DNA of 64,000 nucleotides, from NCBI GenBank assembly GCA_964580465.1, contig CAZOKJ010000006.1, positions 46,663 through 110,662 on the forward strand, written 5' to 3'. Below are positions 25,796-34,934 of this stretch, one piece after another. This DNA comes from Taishania sp964580465 (GTDB lineage: Bacteria > Bacteroidota > Bacteroidia > Flavobacteriales_D > Crocinitomicaceae). The notes beneath the pieces are model-generated. The model did no database searches and had not been told where the DNA came from. It saw only the letters and a list, made by a program, of their open reading frames with translations. How positions within the stretch are numbered: the stretch's first letter is position 1; each line of letters starts with the position of its first letter. Made by a program: the position numbers and the translations under genes.

Positions 25796-28700
25796 ATGTA
25801 TATCATTTTTGACACCGAAACAACGGGTTTACCAAAAAGATGGGATGCACCAATGTCAGATGTAGATAATTGGCCTCGCGTTATTCAAATCGCTTGGCAA
25901 CTGCATGATGAAATGGGGCAATTGATAGAACATAAAGATTTTATCATTCAACCTGATGGATTTGACATTCCCTACGATGCAGAAAGAATACATGGTATTT
26001 CAACAGAATTAGCAAAAGAAAATGGTGTTGATTTAGAAAGTGTATTACATGCATTTAATGAAGCATTAGGCAAAGCTAAATTCGTTGTTGGTCAAAATAT
26101 AAAATTCGATATCAACGTATTAGGAGCAGAGTTTATTCGATTAGGCCTCCCTACTCCAATGGTTGAAATGCCCGTCTTGGATACGTGTACAGAAGTTACA
26201 GCTGAATTGTGTAAGCTTCCTGGAGGACGTGGCGGTCGCTATAAGTTGCCAACTTTAACGGAATTGCACCAATACTTGTTTGGTGTACCTTTTTCAGAAG
26301 CTCACAATGCTACTGCCGACGTGGAGGCAACTACTCGTTGTTTTTTAGAATTGATACGTATAGGTATTTTTACAACAGAAGAGCTACAACGAGATTCTAC
26401 TTACATTGAAGATTTTAAAGGTTTTAACCCTGAGCCAATCGATGTAATTGGTTTGGTTCACCTTAATCTAAAAGCAGAAAGTGACAAACTAAAAGCGCTT
26501 GCTGAAAAACCAACCATCTCCTTTAATGAAGATTCCAATCGTGAGCGTTTAGAAAAAGTGCAATTTGCACATCTTCACAATCATACACAATACACCATTC
26601 TTCAATCAACTATAAAAGTAAAAGATTTAGTTAGTTTAGCGGCTCAACATAACATGCCTGCTGTAGCGCTGACTGACAATGGAAACATGATGGCTGCATT
26701 TCATTTTGAAAAAGAAGTTGCCGCACATAATAAGAAAATTAAAGAAGCACGAGCTGCTGCTGAAGCAAATGGAGAGGAATTTACACAACAAGAAATCATC
26801 CCTATTATTGGGTGTGAATTTAATGTTGCTCGTGATATTACTGAACGAAAGGGGCAAGATAATGGGTATCAAATTGTTATCTTAGCTAAAAATAGAAAAG
26901 GATACCATAATCTCATAAAATTAGCTTCAATTGCTTATACGGAAGGTTTTTACTATGTCCCAAGAATTGATAAAAATAACTTATTACAGTACAAGGATGA
27001 TTTAATTGTTTTATCAGGTAACTTATATGGTGAAATTCCCAATTTAATTCTTAATGTTGGTGAAAAACAAGCTGAAGATGCTCTAATCTGGTGGAAAGAA
27101 CAATTTAAAGATGACTTTTACTTAGAGTTGATGCGCCACGGCCAAGTAGATGAAGAACGTGTAAATGAAACGCTGTTAAAACTTGCTGAAAAACATGAGG
27201 TAAAAATTGTAGCTACCAACAATACTTTTTATGGTACAAAAGCCGAAGCTGAAGCACATGATGTATTGTTGTGTGTAAAAGATTCTTCGCTGGTTTCCAC
27301 TCCAAAAGGTCGTGGTAGAGGTTATCGATTTGGGTTAGAAAACGAGGAGTATTATTTTAAATCGCAGGAAGAAATGAAAGAATTATTCATTGATTTGCCT
27401 GAAGCGATTGAAAATGTACAAGAAATTATCAATAAGTGTGAACCTTATGGTTTGGCCCGTGACATTTTATTGCCTGCTTTTGATATTCCTGAAGAATTCC
27501 AAGATCCACTCGATAAAGAGGACGGTGGAAAAAGAGGAGAAAATAATTATTTACGTCACTTAACATACGTAGGAGCAGAAAAACGCTATCCTGAAATAAC
27601 AGATGAAATTCGCAATCGTTTAGATTTTGAATTATCGATTATTGAAAAAACTGGTTATCCCGGTTATTTCCTTATCGTACAAGACTTTTGTCAAGCTGCT
27701 AGAGACATGGGAGTATCCGTAGGCCCAGGACGTGGTTCGGCTGCTGGTTCTGCTGTAGCCTACTGTATTGGTATTACAAATGTTGACCCTATAAAGTACG
27801 ATCTACTATTTGAGCGTTTCCTAAACCCCGACCGTGTATCTATGCCCGATATCGATATCGACTTTGATGATGAAGGTCGTGGTGATGTTATTAATTGGGT
27901 GATTGACAAATATGGAGCCAATCAAGTTGCTCAGATCATCACTTATGGAACAATGGCTGCGAAGTCTTCTATAAAAGACACAGCTCGCGTAATGGATTTA
28001 CCTCTAAATGAGGCCAATTATTTAGCCAAATTAGTACCAGACACTTCCCTATCCAATATCTTTAAGATGGATGATGAAGCATTGGCTGCTAAATTAAAAA
28101 ATAACGCAGATCAAATTGCTGGAGCGAAAGAATTAAAACGAATAGCTCAGGGAAATGATTTGCAAGCTGAAGTAATTCGTCAAGCCGTACAATTAGAAGG
28201 ATCTTTAAGAAACACAGGTATCCACGCTTGTGGTGTAATCATTACACCTGAAGACATTACCAACTTTGTACCTGTTGCAGTGGCTAAAGATTCTGATATG
28301 TGGGTTACTCAATTTGACAACTCTGTAGCAGAATCCGCTGGACTTCTTAAAATGGACTTTTTGGGCCTAAAAACCTTGTCTTTAATAAAGGAAGCAGTCC
28401 GAAATGTGAAACTTCGTCATGGTATTGATTTAGAACCAGATAATTTTCCTATAGACGATGTTAAAACATACGAACTGTTCCAGCGAGGTGAAACTGTGGG
28501 TATTTTCCAATATGAATCCGATGGCATGCAAAAATACATGCGTGATTTAAAACCGACTGTTTTTGCTGACTTAATTGCGATGAATGCGTTGTATCGTCCT
28601 GGTCCATTGGAATACATTCCTTCTTTTATTAAACGTAAACACGGTGAAGAACCTATCGTTTATGACATTGATGATTGTGAAGAATACCTTGCAGAAACGT

Positions 28701-30157
28701 ACGGAATTACAGTTTACCAAGAGCAGGTAATGTTACTTTCGCAAAAGTTAGCCAATTTTACCAAAGGTGAAGCCGATTCTTTACGTAAGGCAATGGGGAA
28801 AAAGCAAAAAGATGTGTTGGACAAAATGAAACCGTTGTTTATTGCTAATGGTGTAGGAAACGGACATCCAGAAGATAAATTAGAAAAAATTTGGAAAGAC
28901 TGGGAAGCATTTGCGTCCTACGCGTTTAACAAATCTCACTCTACTTGCTATGCTTGGATTGCGTATCAAACAGCTTATTTAAAAGCTAATTACCCAGCTG
29001 AATACATGGCTGCTGTACTATCCAACAACATGAACGACATTAAGCAAGTCACCATGTTTATGGAAGAAGCTAAACGAATGGGGATTCCAGTATTGAGTCC
29101 AGATGTGAATGAATCAAACTTTAAATTTACTGTAAATAAAGAAGGTGCGATTCGTTTTGGTATGGGAGCAATTAAAGGGTTAGGAAACGGTCCTGTTTCA
29201 GCAATAATTGCAGAACGAGAAAAAGGAGGCTCCTATAAATCGATTTTTGACTTTGCAAAACGATTAGGGACAAAAGAAGTAAATAAAAAAGCATACGAAG
29301 GATTGATTTACGGTGGTGGTTTTGATTCTTTTAAAGAAGTTCATAGAGCTCAATTCTTTGCTGAAGACACTAATAAACGCACATTTTTAGAGAATTTACT
29401 TCGCTACTCAGCAGCAGTAAAAGACGGTGAAAACTCCGATCAAATTTCCTTATTCGGAGACGACTCTGAAGTGAGTATGCCAGAACCAATCATCCCTAAA
29501 TCTGAAGAATGGGGAAGCTGGTTAAAATTATCAAAGGAAAAAGAAGTTGTTGGAATTTATCTTTCAGGGCATCCTTTAGATGATTATAAAATAGAAACAG
29601 ATTATTTGTGTAACGGAAAAGTTTCAATGCTGTTGGATTTACAACAAAACATTAACAAAGAGATTACAATAGGTTGCATTGTCACAGAAGTAGAAGACCG
29701 AAGAACTTCAACAGGTAATCCTTTTGGGATCGTTACCATAGAAGACCATTCTGGAATTGAACGTCTTTATATGTGGAGTGAAGTGTATTTGAAATACAAA
29801 CACTTACTAGTTCCTCAAACATTTTTAGCCATCAAAGGACGCATTGAAATTCCACCAAGAAACAATAAATTGCAATTCAACATCTCCAACATTGACTTGC
29901 TGCACAATATTCGTTCGAATCGCATCAATAATATAGCCGTTCATATTCCAGCTAGAACACTTGATCAACGAATGCTGTCTAATTTAAAGGAGTTATTTTC
30001 AAGCCATCCTGGAGCATGTGGTCTTACCTTTATTATTCATGATAGTGTCAATAATGTGGAAATAAAAATGCCTTCTAAAAATACTAAAATAGAACCTTCA
30101 AATGCGTTGATTAAACAACTAGAAATGCTTAATTTAAAGTTTGAATTTAGTAAATAA
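25796..30157 (+). CDS. dnaE: DNA polymerase III alpha subunit with fused N-terminal 3'-5' exonuclease
   Basis: Replicative polymerase of 1453 residues. Residues 1 to about 195 form a DnaQ-like exonuclease (FDTETTGL, HGIST, NIKFDINVL, HNATADVEAT: the DEDDh residues are present). Then come the PHP domain (FAHLHNHTQYTILQS, from about 256), the polymerase core (GPGRGSAAGS; catalytic PDIDIDF near 683), the helix-hairpin-helix region and an OB domain near 1290-1330. No intein is present. Fusion of exonuclease to DnaE is known from Flavobacteriia, where proofreading is thus in the same chain. The gene stands alone, with no feature seen in the 180 nt upstream after the terminator. Confidence 0.94.
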   Translation: MYIIFDTETTGLPKRWDAPMSDVDNWPRVIQIAWQLHDEMGQLIEHKDFIIQPDGFDIPYDAERIHGISTELAKENGVDLESVLHAFNEALGKAKFVVGQNIKFDINVLGAEFIRLGLPTPMVEMPVLDTCTEVTAELCKLPGGRGGRYKLPTLTELHQYLFGVPFSEAHNATADVEATTRCFLELIRIGIFTTEELQRDSTYIEDFKGFNPEPIDVIGLVHLNLKAESDKLKALAEKPTISFNEDSNRERLEKVQFAHLHNHTQYTILQSTIKVKDLVSLAAQHNMPAVALTDNGNMMAAFHFEKEVAAHNKKIKEARAAAEANGEEFTQQEIIPIIGCEFNVARDITERKGQDNGYQIVILAKNRKGYHNLIKLASIAYTEGFYYVPRIDKNNLLQYKDDLIVLSGNLYGEIPNLILNVGEKQAEDALIWWKEQFKDDFYLELMRHGQVDEERVNETLLKLAEKHEVKIVATNNTFYGTKAEAEAHDVLLCVKDSSLVSTPKGRGRGYRFGLENEEYYFKSQEEMKELFIDLPEAIENVQEIINKCEPYGLARDILLPAFDIPEEFQDPLDKEDGGKRGENNYLRHLTYVGAEKRYPEITDEIRNRLDFELSIIEKTGYPGYFLIVQDFCQAARDMGVSVGPGRGSAAGSAVAYCIGITNVDPIKYDLLFERFLNPDRVSMPDIDIDFDDEGRGDVINWVIDKYGANQVAQIITYGTMAAKSSIKDTARVMDLPLNEANYLAKLVPDTSLSNIFKMDDEALAAKLKNNADQIAGAKELKRIAQGNDLQAEVIRQAVQLEGSLRNTGIHACGVIITPEDITNFVPVAVAKDSDMWVTQFDNSVAESAGLLKMDFLGLKTLSLIKEAVRNVKLRHGIDLEPDNFPIDDVKTYELFQRGETVGIFQYESDGMQKYMRDLKPTVFADLIAMNALYRPGPLEYIPSFIKRKHGEEPIVYDIDDCEEYLAETYGITVYQEQVMLLSQKLANFTKGEADSLRKAMGKKQKDVLDKMKPLFIANGVGNGHPEDKLEKIWKDWEAFASYAFNKSHSTCYAWIAYQTAYLKANYPAEYMAAVLSNNMNDIKQVTMFMEEAKRMGIPVLSPDVNESNFKFTVNKEGAIRFGMGAIKGLGNGPVSAIIAEREKGGSYKSIFDFAKRLGTKEVNKKAYEGLIYGGGFDSFKEVHRAQFFAEDTNKRTFLENLLRYSAAVKDGENSDQISLFGDDSEVSMPEPIIPKSEEWGSWLKLSKEKEVVGIYLSGHPLDDYKIETDYLCNGKVSMLLDLQQNINKEITIGCIVTEVEDRRTSTGNPFGIVTIEDHSGIERLYMWSEVYLKYKHLLVPQTFLAIKGRIEIPPRNNKLQFNISNIDLLHNIRSNRINNIAVHIPARTLDQRMLSNLKELFSSHPGACGLTFIIHDSVNNVEIKMPSKNTKIEPSNALIKQLEMLNLKFEFSK

Positions 30158-30181
30158 TTGAAGATTGTGGAGCTTGAATAG

Positions 30182-30210
30182 TTGCTGATTTACTTTTTTA
30201 AGTATATTTG
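30182..30210 (+). promoter_or_regulatory. Promoter of the HU-SPOR gene
   Basis: TTG (30182-30184), an 18-nt spacer and TATATTTG (30203-30210) match the consensus. The expected transcription start, 4-6 nt further on, coincides with the ATG at 30215, so the mRNA may be leaderless. Confidence 0.65.
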
Positions 30211-30214
30211 TAGT

Positions 30215-31384
30215 ATGGTAACATTGGAAAAATTAATTGGAGACTTATTGTTGCGCTATAATTGCGTCATCATCCCTGGGTTTGGTGGCTTTGTAGCTAA
30301 ACAAATGGCTGCTAAAGTTGATTTTAACAAGGGAATTGCAACCCCTCCTAGCAAATCATTACTGTTTAATCGTCAATTAATCAATAATGATGGTTTGTTA
30401 ATTACTAAACTCGCACAAGAAAACGCTTTTTCATACGAGGAAGCACAGGCAATTATTGACCAACAAATCAAACAATGGAATCACGACATGTCACAAGGCA
30501 ACCGAGTTTCTATTGACCGAGTTGGATTTTTATTTTTAGATCAAGAAAAGAACATTTGTTTTGAGCAAGATCGTTATGCGAATTTGCTCCTATCCTCTTT
30601 TGGGCTAAGCAGTCTTCATTTCTTAACAGAAGAAGATGTGGCAATCGTTCAACATGCAAATAAAGAGGAGCTAACACCAACTAAAACTACTTTAATTGAA
30701 CCTGCTATAGAACAAGCAATTGCGCCTGCTTTTGAAAAAGAAATAGCTCCGGCTATTGAAAAAGAAGTCATTACGATAGGAAAACCTATTCAAAAAAATA
30801 AAATTGCTGCATGGAAATATGCCGCAGCAGCATTGATTATTCCATTTTTATTCTATTCACTGTGGATTCCAATGAATACAGACGTGTTAGAGTCAAAATT
30901 AATTTCTTTTCACGATTTTAATCCTTTTCACAAGCAACAAGAAGCAAGCTATGCACCTATAACAGTAGACTCTTCTTTAATTCAGTTCTCAGAAACTGAA
31001 AGCATTGAAAAACAAATTGCTAACATTGAAACAACTGACAAAACATATTCTTACCAGTTGTCAGAAGATGCATTTTTATTGGTTAGACTTGAACAAGAAA
31101 AACAAGAAACAACTATTGCACCAGAAATTAACACTTCGTCAACAGTAGTTACGAATACGGCTTCAACTAAAGGAATCAACTACATAGTAGGTTGTTTTTC
31201 TGAAGATGCCAATGCTCAATCACTGGTCGCTGAATTAAAGTCGAAAGGCTTTGACGCTTTTATATACGACAAAACAGGCGGTTTGAGTAGAGTTTCTATC
31301 GGTCAAGCTGCTAATCCAGAACAATTGCAGGAAATTATTTCAAAAGCAACGAATCAAGGTTACAGCGGTTGGATTTTAAAATAA
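30215..31384 (+). CDS. HU-CCDC81 and SPOR domain membrane protein
   Basis: ATG at 30215 is chosen over an upstream TTG in the same frame at 30182, because that TTG is part of the promoter. The N-terminal half carries two HU-CCDC81 modules (LLLRYNCVIIPGFGGFVAK; then QGNRVSIDRVGFLFLD). A Glu/Ala-rich linker with repeated AIEKE units (about 160-190) leads to one membrane segment (AAAALIIPFLFYSLWIP) and a C-terminal SPOR domain (YIVGCFSEDANAQSLVAELKS). SPOR domains bind denuded peptidoglycan at the septum. The domain pair is known only from Bacteroidota and probably links the cytoplasm (perhaps DNA) to the cell wall. Confidence 0.83.
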   Translation: MVTLEKLIGDLLLRYNCVIIPGFGGFVAKQMAAKVDFNKGIATPPSKSLLFNRQLINNDGLLITKLAQENAFSYEEAQAIIDQQIKQWNHDMSQGNRVSIDRVGFLFLDQEKNICFEQDRYANLLLSSFGLSSLHFLTEEDVAIVQHANKEELTPTKTTLIEPAIEQAIAPAFEKEIAPAIEKEVITIGKPIQKNKIAAWKYAAAALIIPFLFYSLWIPMNTDVLESKLISFHDFNPFHKQQEASYAPITVDSSLIQFSETESIEKQIANIETTDKTYSYQLSEDAFLLVRLEQEKQETTIAPEINTSSTVVTNTASTKGINYIVGCFSEDANAQSLVAELKSKGFDAFIYDKTGGLSRVSIGQAANPEQLQEIISKATNQGYSGWILK

Positions 31385-31390
31385 ACCCAC

Positions 31391-31870
31391 ATGAAGTATC
31401 GAATTTTAAATCATGAGGAGTTAAGCTTTTTTGAAGAAGAATTAAAAGCTTTTTTAATAATTAATGGTGTTGATGGAGATACTTGGAAAAAAATCAATGA
31501 AAACCAGCCTGACAAAGCAATTGAATTAGTAGAATTGTTTTCAGATACTGTCTTAGAAAAAATTTATTCCAATATCCATTACTTGGAATTTCGTTCAAAA
31601 GATTCATGCATCGTTTTTCATGTTGGGGAACAAGAAAGCAAACTGATTTCTATCCAAACGTCAAGCAACGAAAACATCGATTTATCTACTCCTGAAACAA
31701 TTCATGAAGCGCTTCAAAATAAAGAAAGTAAACTTAACTTTTTTAAACAAACAAAGAAGCATCAAAAAACAAGAGAAATGGAGGTGCATACTTTATTAGA
31801 AAGTGGTTGTGTACCTTCAGCTCAAGCGTTTTGGGATGCCTTGAATTTAGTAACATCAAATAATGAATAA
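31391..31870 (+). CDS. DUF6495 family protein
   Basis: Soluble protein of 159 residues beginning MKYRILNHEELSFFEEELKA, which matches my memory of the Bacteroidota family DUF6495 (MKYR-L-EEL at the N-terminus, then a helix around KAIELVELFSDTVLEKI and a strand YLEFRSKDSC). No catalytic motif is seen and the function is unknown. It lies 6 nt after the HU-SPOR gene and 1 nt before the DUF2911 gene, so the three are likely one operon. Confidence 0.7.
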   Translation: MKYRILNHEELSFFEEELKAFLIINGVDGDTWKKINENQPDKAIELVELFSDTVLEKIYSNIHYLEFRSKDSCIVFHVGEQESKLISIQTSSNENIDLSTPETIHEALQNKESKLNFFKQTKKHQKTREMEVHTLLESGCVPSAQAFWDALNLVTSNNE

Positions 31871-31871
31871 C

Positions 31872-32711
31872 ATGAAAAAACTTATTTTGGTTTCGGCTCT
31901 GTCCGTTAGTATGGGATTGAATGCTCAAATTACAACTCCTGCGCTTAGCCCTAGTGCAAAAGTGGAACAAACTGTAGGATTAACAACATTAACAGTAGAG
32001 TATTCACGTCCAAGCAAAAGAAACCGTGATGTTTTTCCTAACATCGTTCCTTACGGAAAAGTATGGAGAGCTGGTGCTAATAAAAATACCGTTTTTACAA
32101 CAACAACAGATTTATTTTTTGGCGAACACAAATTAAAAGCAGGTTCTTACGCATTGTATTTGCAACCTGAAAAAGACCAATGGACTTTATATTTCTATAG
32201 CGATGCTAACAATTGGGGGCTACCTGAAAAATGGGATGAGTCTAAAGTTGTTTTAAAAGGAACAAGTAAAGTCGCTAAAACAACAACTGTTGAAACATTT
32301 ACCATTTCGTTTGATAAAATTGAAATTGATGGAGCTAATTTAACACTAGCATGGGGAGATAAAAAGATTAACTTCCCTTTTAAAGTGGACAATTCAGAAG
32401 TAATTGAAGCAAGTATTCAAAAAACTTTAAGTGCCACTCCAAAAGCAGGCGATTATTACAAAGCAGGTGATTATTATTACAACGCTAATAAAGATGCAAA
32501 AAAAGGATTGGAATGGATCAACAAAGCCATTGAACTAAGCGGTCAAGATGCGCCATACTATTTTATTCAGAAAAAAGCGTTATTACACGCTCGATTAGGA
32601 GAATACACACAAGCTATTGAGGCAATGAAATTAAGCATTGAAAAATCTGGAGATGCTGATTTCTCAAAAACAAATAATGCTTTAATAAAAACTTGGAGCA
32701 AGAAAAAGTAA
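31872..32711 (+). CDS. DUF2911 domain protein, exported
   Basis: Signal peptide (MKKLILVSALSVSMGLNAQ), then the DUF2911 beta domain (about 20-170) with YSRPSKRNRDVFPNIVPYGKVWRAGAN and LKAGSYALYLQPEKDQW. A TPR-like helical tail of about 80 residues follows (AIELSGQDAPYYFIQKKALL). ATG at 31872 gives a standard signal peptide; an ATG three codons earlier (31863) overlaps the previous gene. The family is widespread in Bacteroidota and its function is unknown; the protein is probably periplasmic. Confidence 0.82.
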   Translation: MKKLILVSALSVSMGLNAQITTPALSPSAKVEQTVGLTTLTVEYSRPSKRNRDVFPNIVPYGKVWRAGANKNTVFTTTTDLFFGEHKLKAGSYALYLQPEKDQWTLYFYSDANNWGLPEKWDESKVVLKGTSKVAKTTTVETFTISFDKIEIDGANLTLAWGDKKINFPFKVDNSEVIEASIQKTLSATPKAGDYYKAGDYYYNANKDAKKGLEWINKAIELSGQDAPYYFIQKKALLHARLGEYTQAIEAMKLSIEKSGDADFSKTNNALIKTWSKKK

Positions 32712-32724
32712 CAAGATTTCAAAT

Positions 32725-32752
32725 AGGCTACTCAGCAAAGGGTAGCCTTTAT
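32725..32752 (+). terminator. Terminator after the DUF2911 gene
   Basis: Stem AGGCTAC pairing with GTAGCCT, 10-nt loop, followed by a short T-rich stretch (TTATTTT). It closes the operon 30215-32711 just before the SUFU-domain gene. Confidence 0.65.
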
Positions 32753-32762
32753 TTTAGACACT

Positions 32763-33380
32763 ATGACAGCAGTAAAAGAAGCACTCATTCAACGATTTGG
32801 AGCTAACAGAGTTCTTGATATCCCTACAAAAGAAGGAGAAATGCCATTATTGGCTTTGGATTTTGAACTAAAAACACCTATTACTGTCATTATGACTAAT
32901 GGACTATCGGATTATACCATGCCTGTGCCCGAAACTTACAAAGGTTACGAACACAATGAGCTTTGCTTTTGTTTGCCGAGTTATTGGGAATGGGAAGCGG
33001 TAGATAATCCTCAAACAAATTGGATATACGATTGGCTCCAAAAATTAAGTAAACATGTTGTAGAGAAAGAAACTTGGTTTGGTCATGGACACACGATTCC
33101 CAATGGAAAAGGTACACTTCTACCCTTTTCTTCAACGATGTTAGAGGATCACTTATTGCTTTCTTCTCCACTAAAATTAGAGCAAGAACTCCAGGCACTG
33201 GAATTATCAGATAAAAAAATACATTTCCTTACCATCATTCCTATCTTCTCTGATGAAATGGATTACAAGCAACATAAAGGAACGTATAAATTCATCCAAA
33301 AATTCATTCAAAAAGGATGCAATGAAATCCTTGACGATTATCGGAAAACAATCATGAAAAGTAAATGGAGAATATTCTAA
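32763..33380 (+). CDS. Suppressor of fused (SUFU) domain protein
   Basis: Protein of 205 residues of the bacterial SUFU family. Recognised from the early TVIMTNGLSDYTMPVP, the central ELCFCLPSYWEW (hydrophobic core strand), WLQKLSKHVVEKETWFGHGHT and the late FLTIIPIFSDEMDYKQHKG. Bacterial SUFU proteins are often immunity proteins for polymorphic toxins, or of unknown role. No toxin gene is next to this one, so immunity is not supported here. It converges on the broken aminotransferase gene with no gap. Confidence 0.78.
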   Translation: MTAVKEALIQRFGANRVLDIPTKEGEMPLLALDFELKTPITVIMTNGLSDYTMPVPETYKGYEHNELCFCLPSYWEWEAVDNPQTNWIYDWLQKLSKHVVEKETWFGHGHTIPNGKGTLLPFSSTMLEDHLLLSSPLKLEQELQALELSDKKIHFLTIIPIFSDEMDYKQHKGTYKFIQKFIQKGCNEILDDYRKTIMKSKWRIF

Positions 33381-34736
33381 TTACTTATCAATAAACGATT
33401 TAACAAAAGATACAAATGTATCTAAATCACGTTGTACAGTTGCGATACCAAATGATATTCGAGTAGAACCTCTCATTTTTCCAAAAAACAAATTCATTTC
33501 ATGATAGGTTCCACCTCCTTTGACACTAAAAAACTTAGCTAGTTCTTCAGCTGTCAAACAACTATTAGCTTCATCCAATCCAGGATTACAAAAGCAACCA
33601 GAACGCAAAGAAATGGTTTGTTTATTAGCTAATTCTTCAATGGCTTCAAAATCATATCGAACACCATTTGAGTTGTATAATTCTAAAATCAATGTTCCAT
33701 CAACATTTTCATTATCAGAAGGTCCTGAAATGGAAACAAGTGGATTACCGTTGCTGTGCTTAAGTTGAATTAAAGCATCATAAATGTATTTTCTTAATGA
33801 AATAACACGTTCCTGAATACGTTGTATTCCAATAGATTGAATGTATTCAAAACCAATCTTTAAAGCAGGCAAGCCTAAATAATCGATTGTACCATCTTCA
33901 AAACGTTCATGCGATTCAATTAAAGAGTGATGTAAAGCGTTAACAGAAACAAAACTTACTGTACCACCTGCAAACCACGGCTTTCTTAATTTATTAAATT
34001 TAGATTTTTTGACCAACAAACATCCAATTCCAGTTGGATACCCCATTATTTTATAAAAAGAGATATTAACAAAATCAACAGGATATTTTTTCAAATCCAA
34101 TGGACTTGATGGTACAAAGGCAGCAGCGTCCAACAAAACATCCCAACCATGTTCTTGTGCAAATGAAATCCATTTTAAATCATGTTTAACACCAGACACA
34201 TTCGATTGAGCCGGGAAAGCGAATAATTTTTCCTCATATTCACCCGGTTTACATAATTCCCTTTCTATAAACGCTTCATCCATGCGTAGATCATCATGAT
34301 AAATAGGTGCGTATAACAAATTTCCACCTTTAGCAATGCAAAATTCACGAATGCCATTTACCGAATTATGGTTATCAGAAAGTAACATAAAACGAGCAGA
34401 CGGAGAGAAAGGGTAACTTTCACCAACAATTTTCAAGACATTAGAAGCATTGGATGTAAAAATGCAATAGTAATCTTCTGCATTGAAATAGCGCAACACT
34501 TCTTGGCGAGCTTCCTCCACTAATTGAGTAGATAATTTAGATGAAGTATTAGTTGAATGTGAATTACCTAATATATTATTTGACAATAAATTAAAATGTT
34601 TTTATAATTGACTTTTAGCATATGAATTACCACCTGTAAAATCCAAATAAGTATGCTTTTGCTCATCTAAACGAGCGTATTCTTTTGATCGTAACTCCTC
34701 AAAAAATTGGTTGTGAGCTAAGTTTTCTACTGACAT
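33381..34736 (-). pseudogene. Moco-sulfurase-like aminotransferase class V, interrupted by an in-frame stop
   Basis: PLP enzyme of the NifS/Moco-sulfurase type. The complete frame would run from ATG 34736 to 33381 (451 sense codons plus the stop). Codon 45 is TAA (34604-34602), between clearly homologous YLDFTGGNSYAKSQL and KHFNLLSNNILGNSHSTN. The PLP Lys is in FYKIMGYPTGIGCLLV and the catalytic-loop Cys in RSGCFCNPG, so the remainder is intact and free of other stops. A protein could start only at TTG 34586, losing the first 50 residues that form part of the fold. I read it as a recent nonsense mutation or a sequencing error; stop readthrough is less likely. Confidence 0.75.
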
Positions 34737-34901
34737 ATCTACAAAATTTTTGGTTCATTCATTAATTAACAAATGTAATTAAAATTAAAAGTATAAGAAA
34801 ATAATCACTTTTTTTACCTTAATTATTGGAGTCCTAAGCTTATTCACATGCTTTCGTTTATAATTCTTTCAAAACCACGTTATTTAGGTCTATATTTTCC
34901 T

Positions 34902-34909
34902 TATTTTTG
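34902..34909 (+). promoter_or_regulatory. -7 element of parE-parC
   Basis: TATTTTTG matches TAnnTTTG; the leader to ATG 34935 would be about 21 nt. The region 34737-34901 shows nothing else that I can support. Confidence 0.55.
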
Positions 34910-34934
34910 TTAATTGCAGATAAATCTTCTAAAA

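Noticed and set aside
25796..30157. Intein or split gene in the very long dnaE frame
   Set aside because: The extra length is explained by the exonuclease at the N-terminus; the polymerase motifs run on without an insertion.
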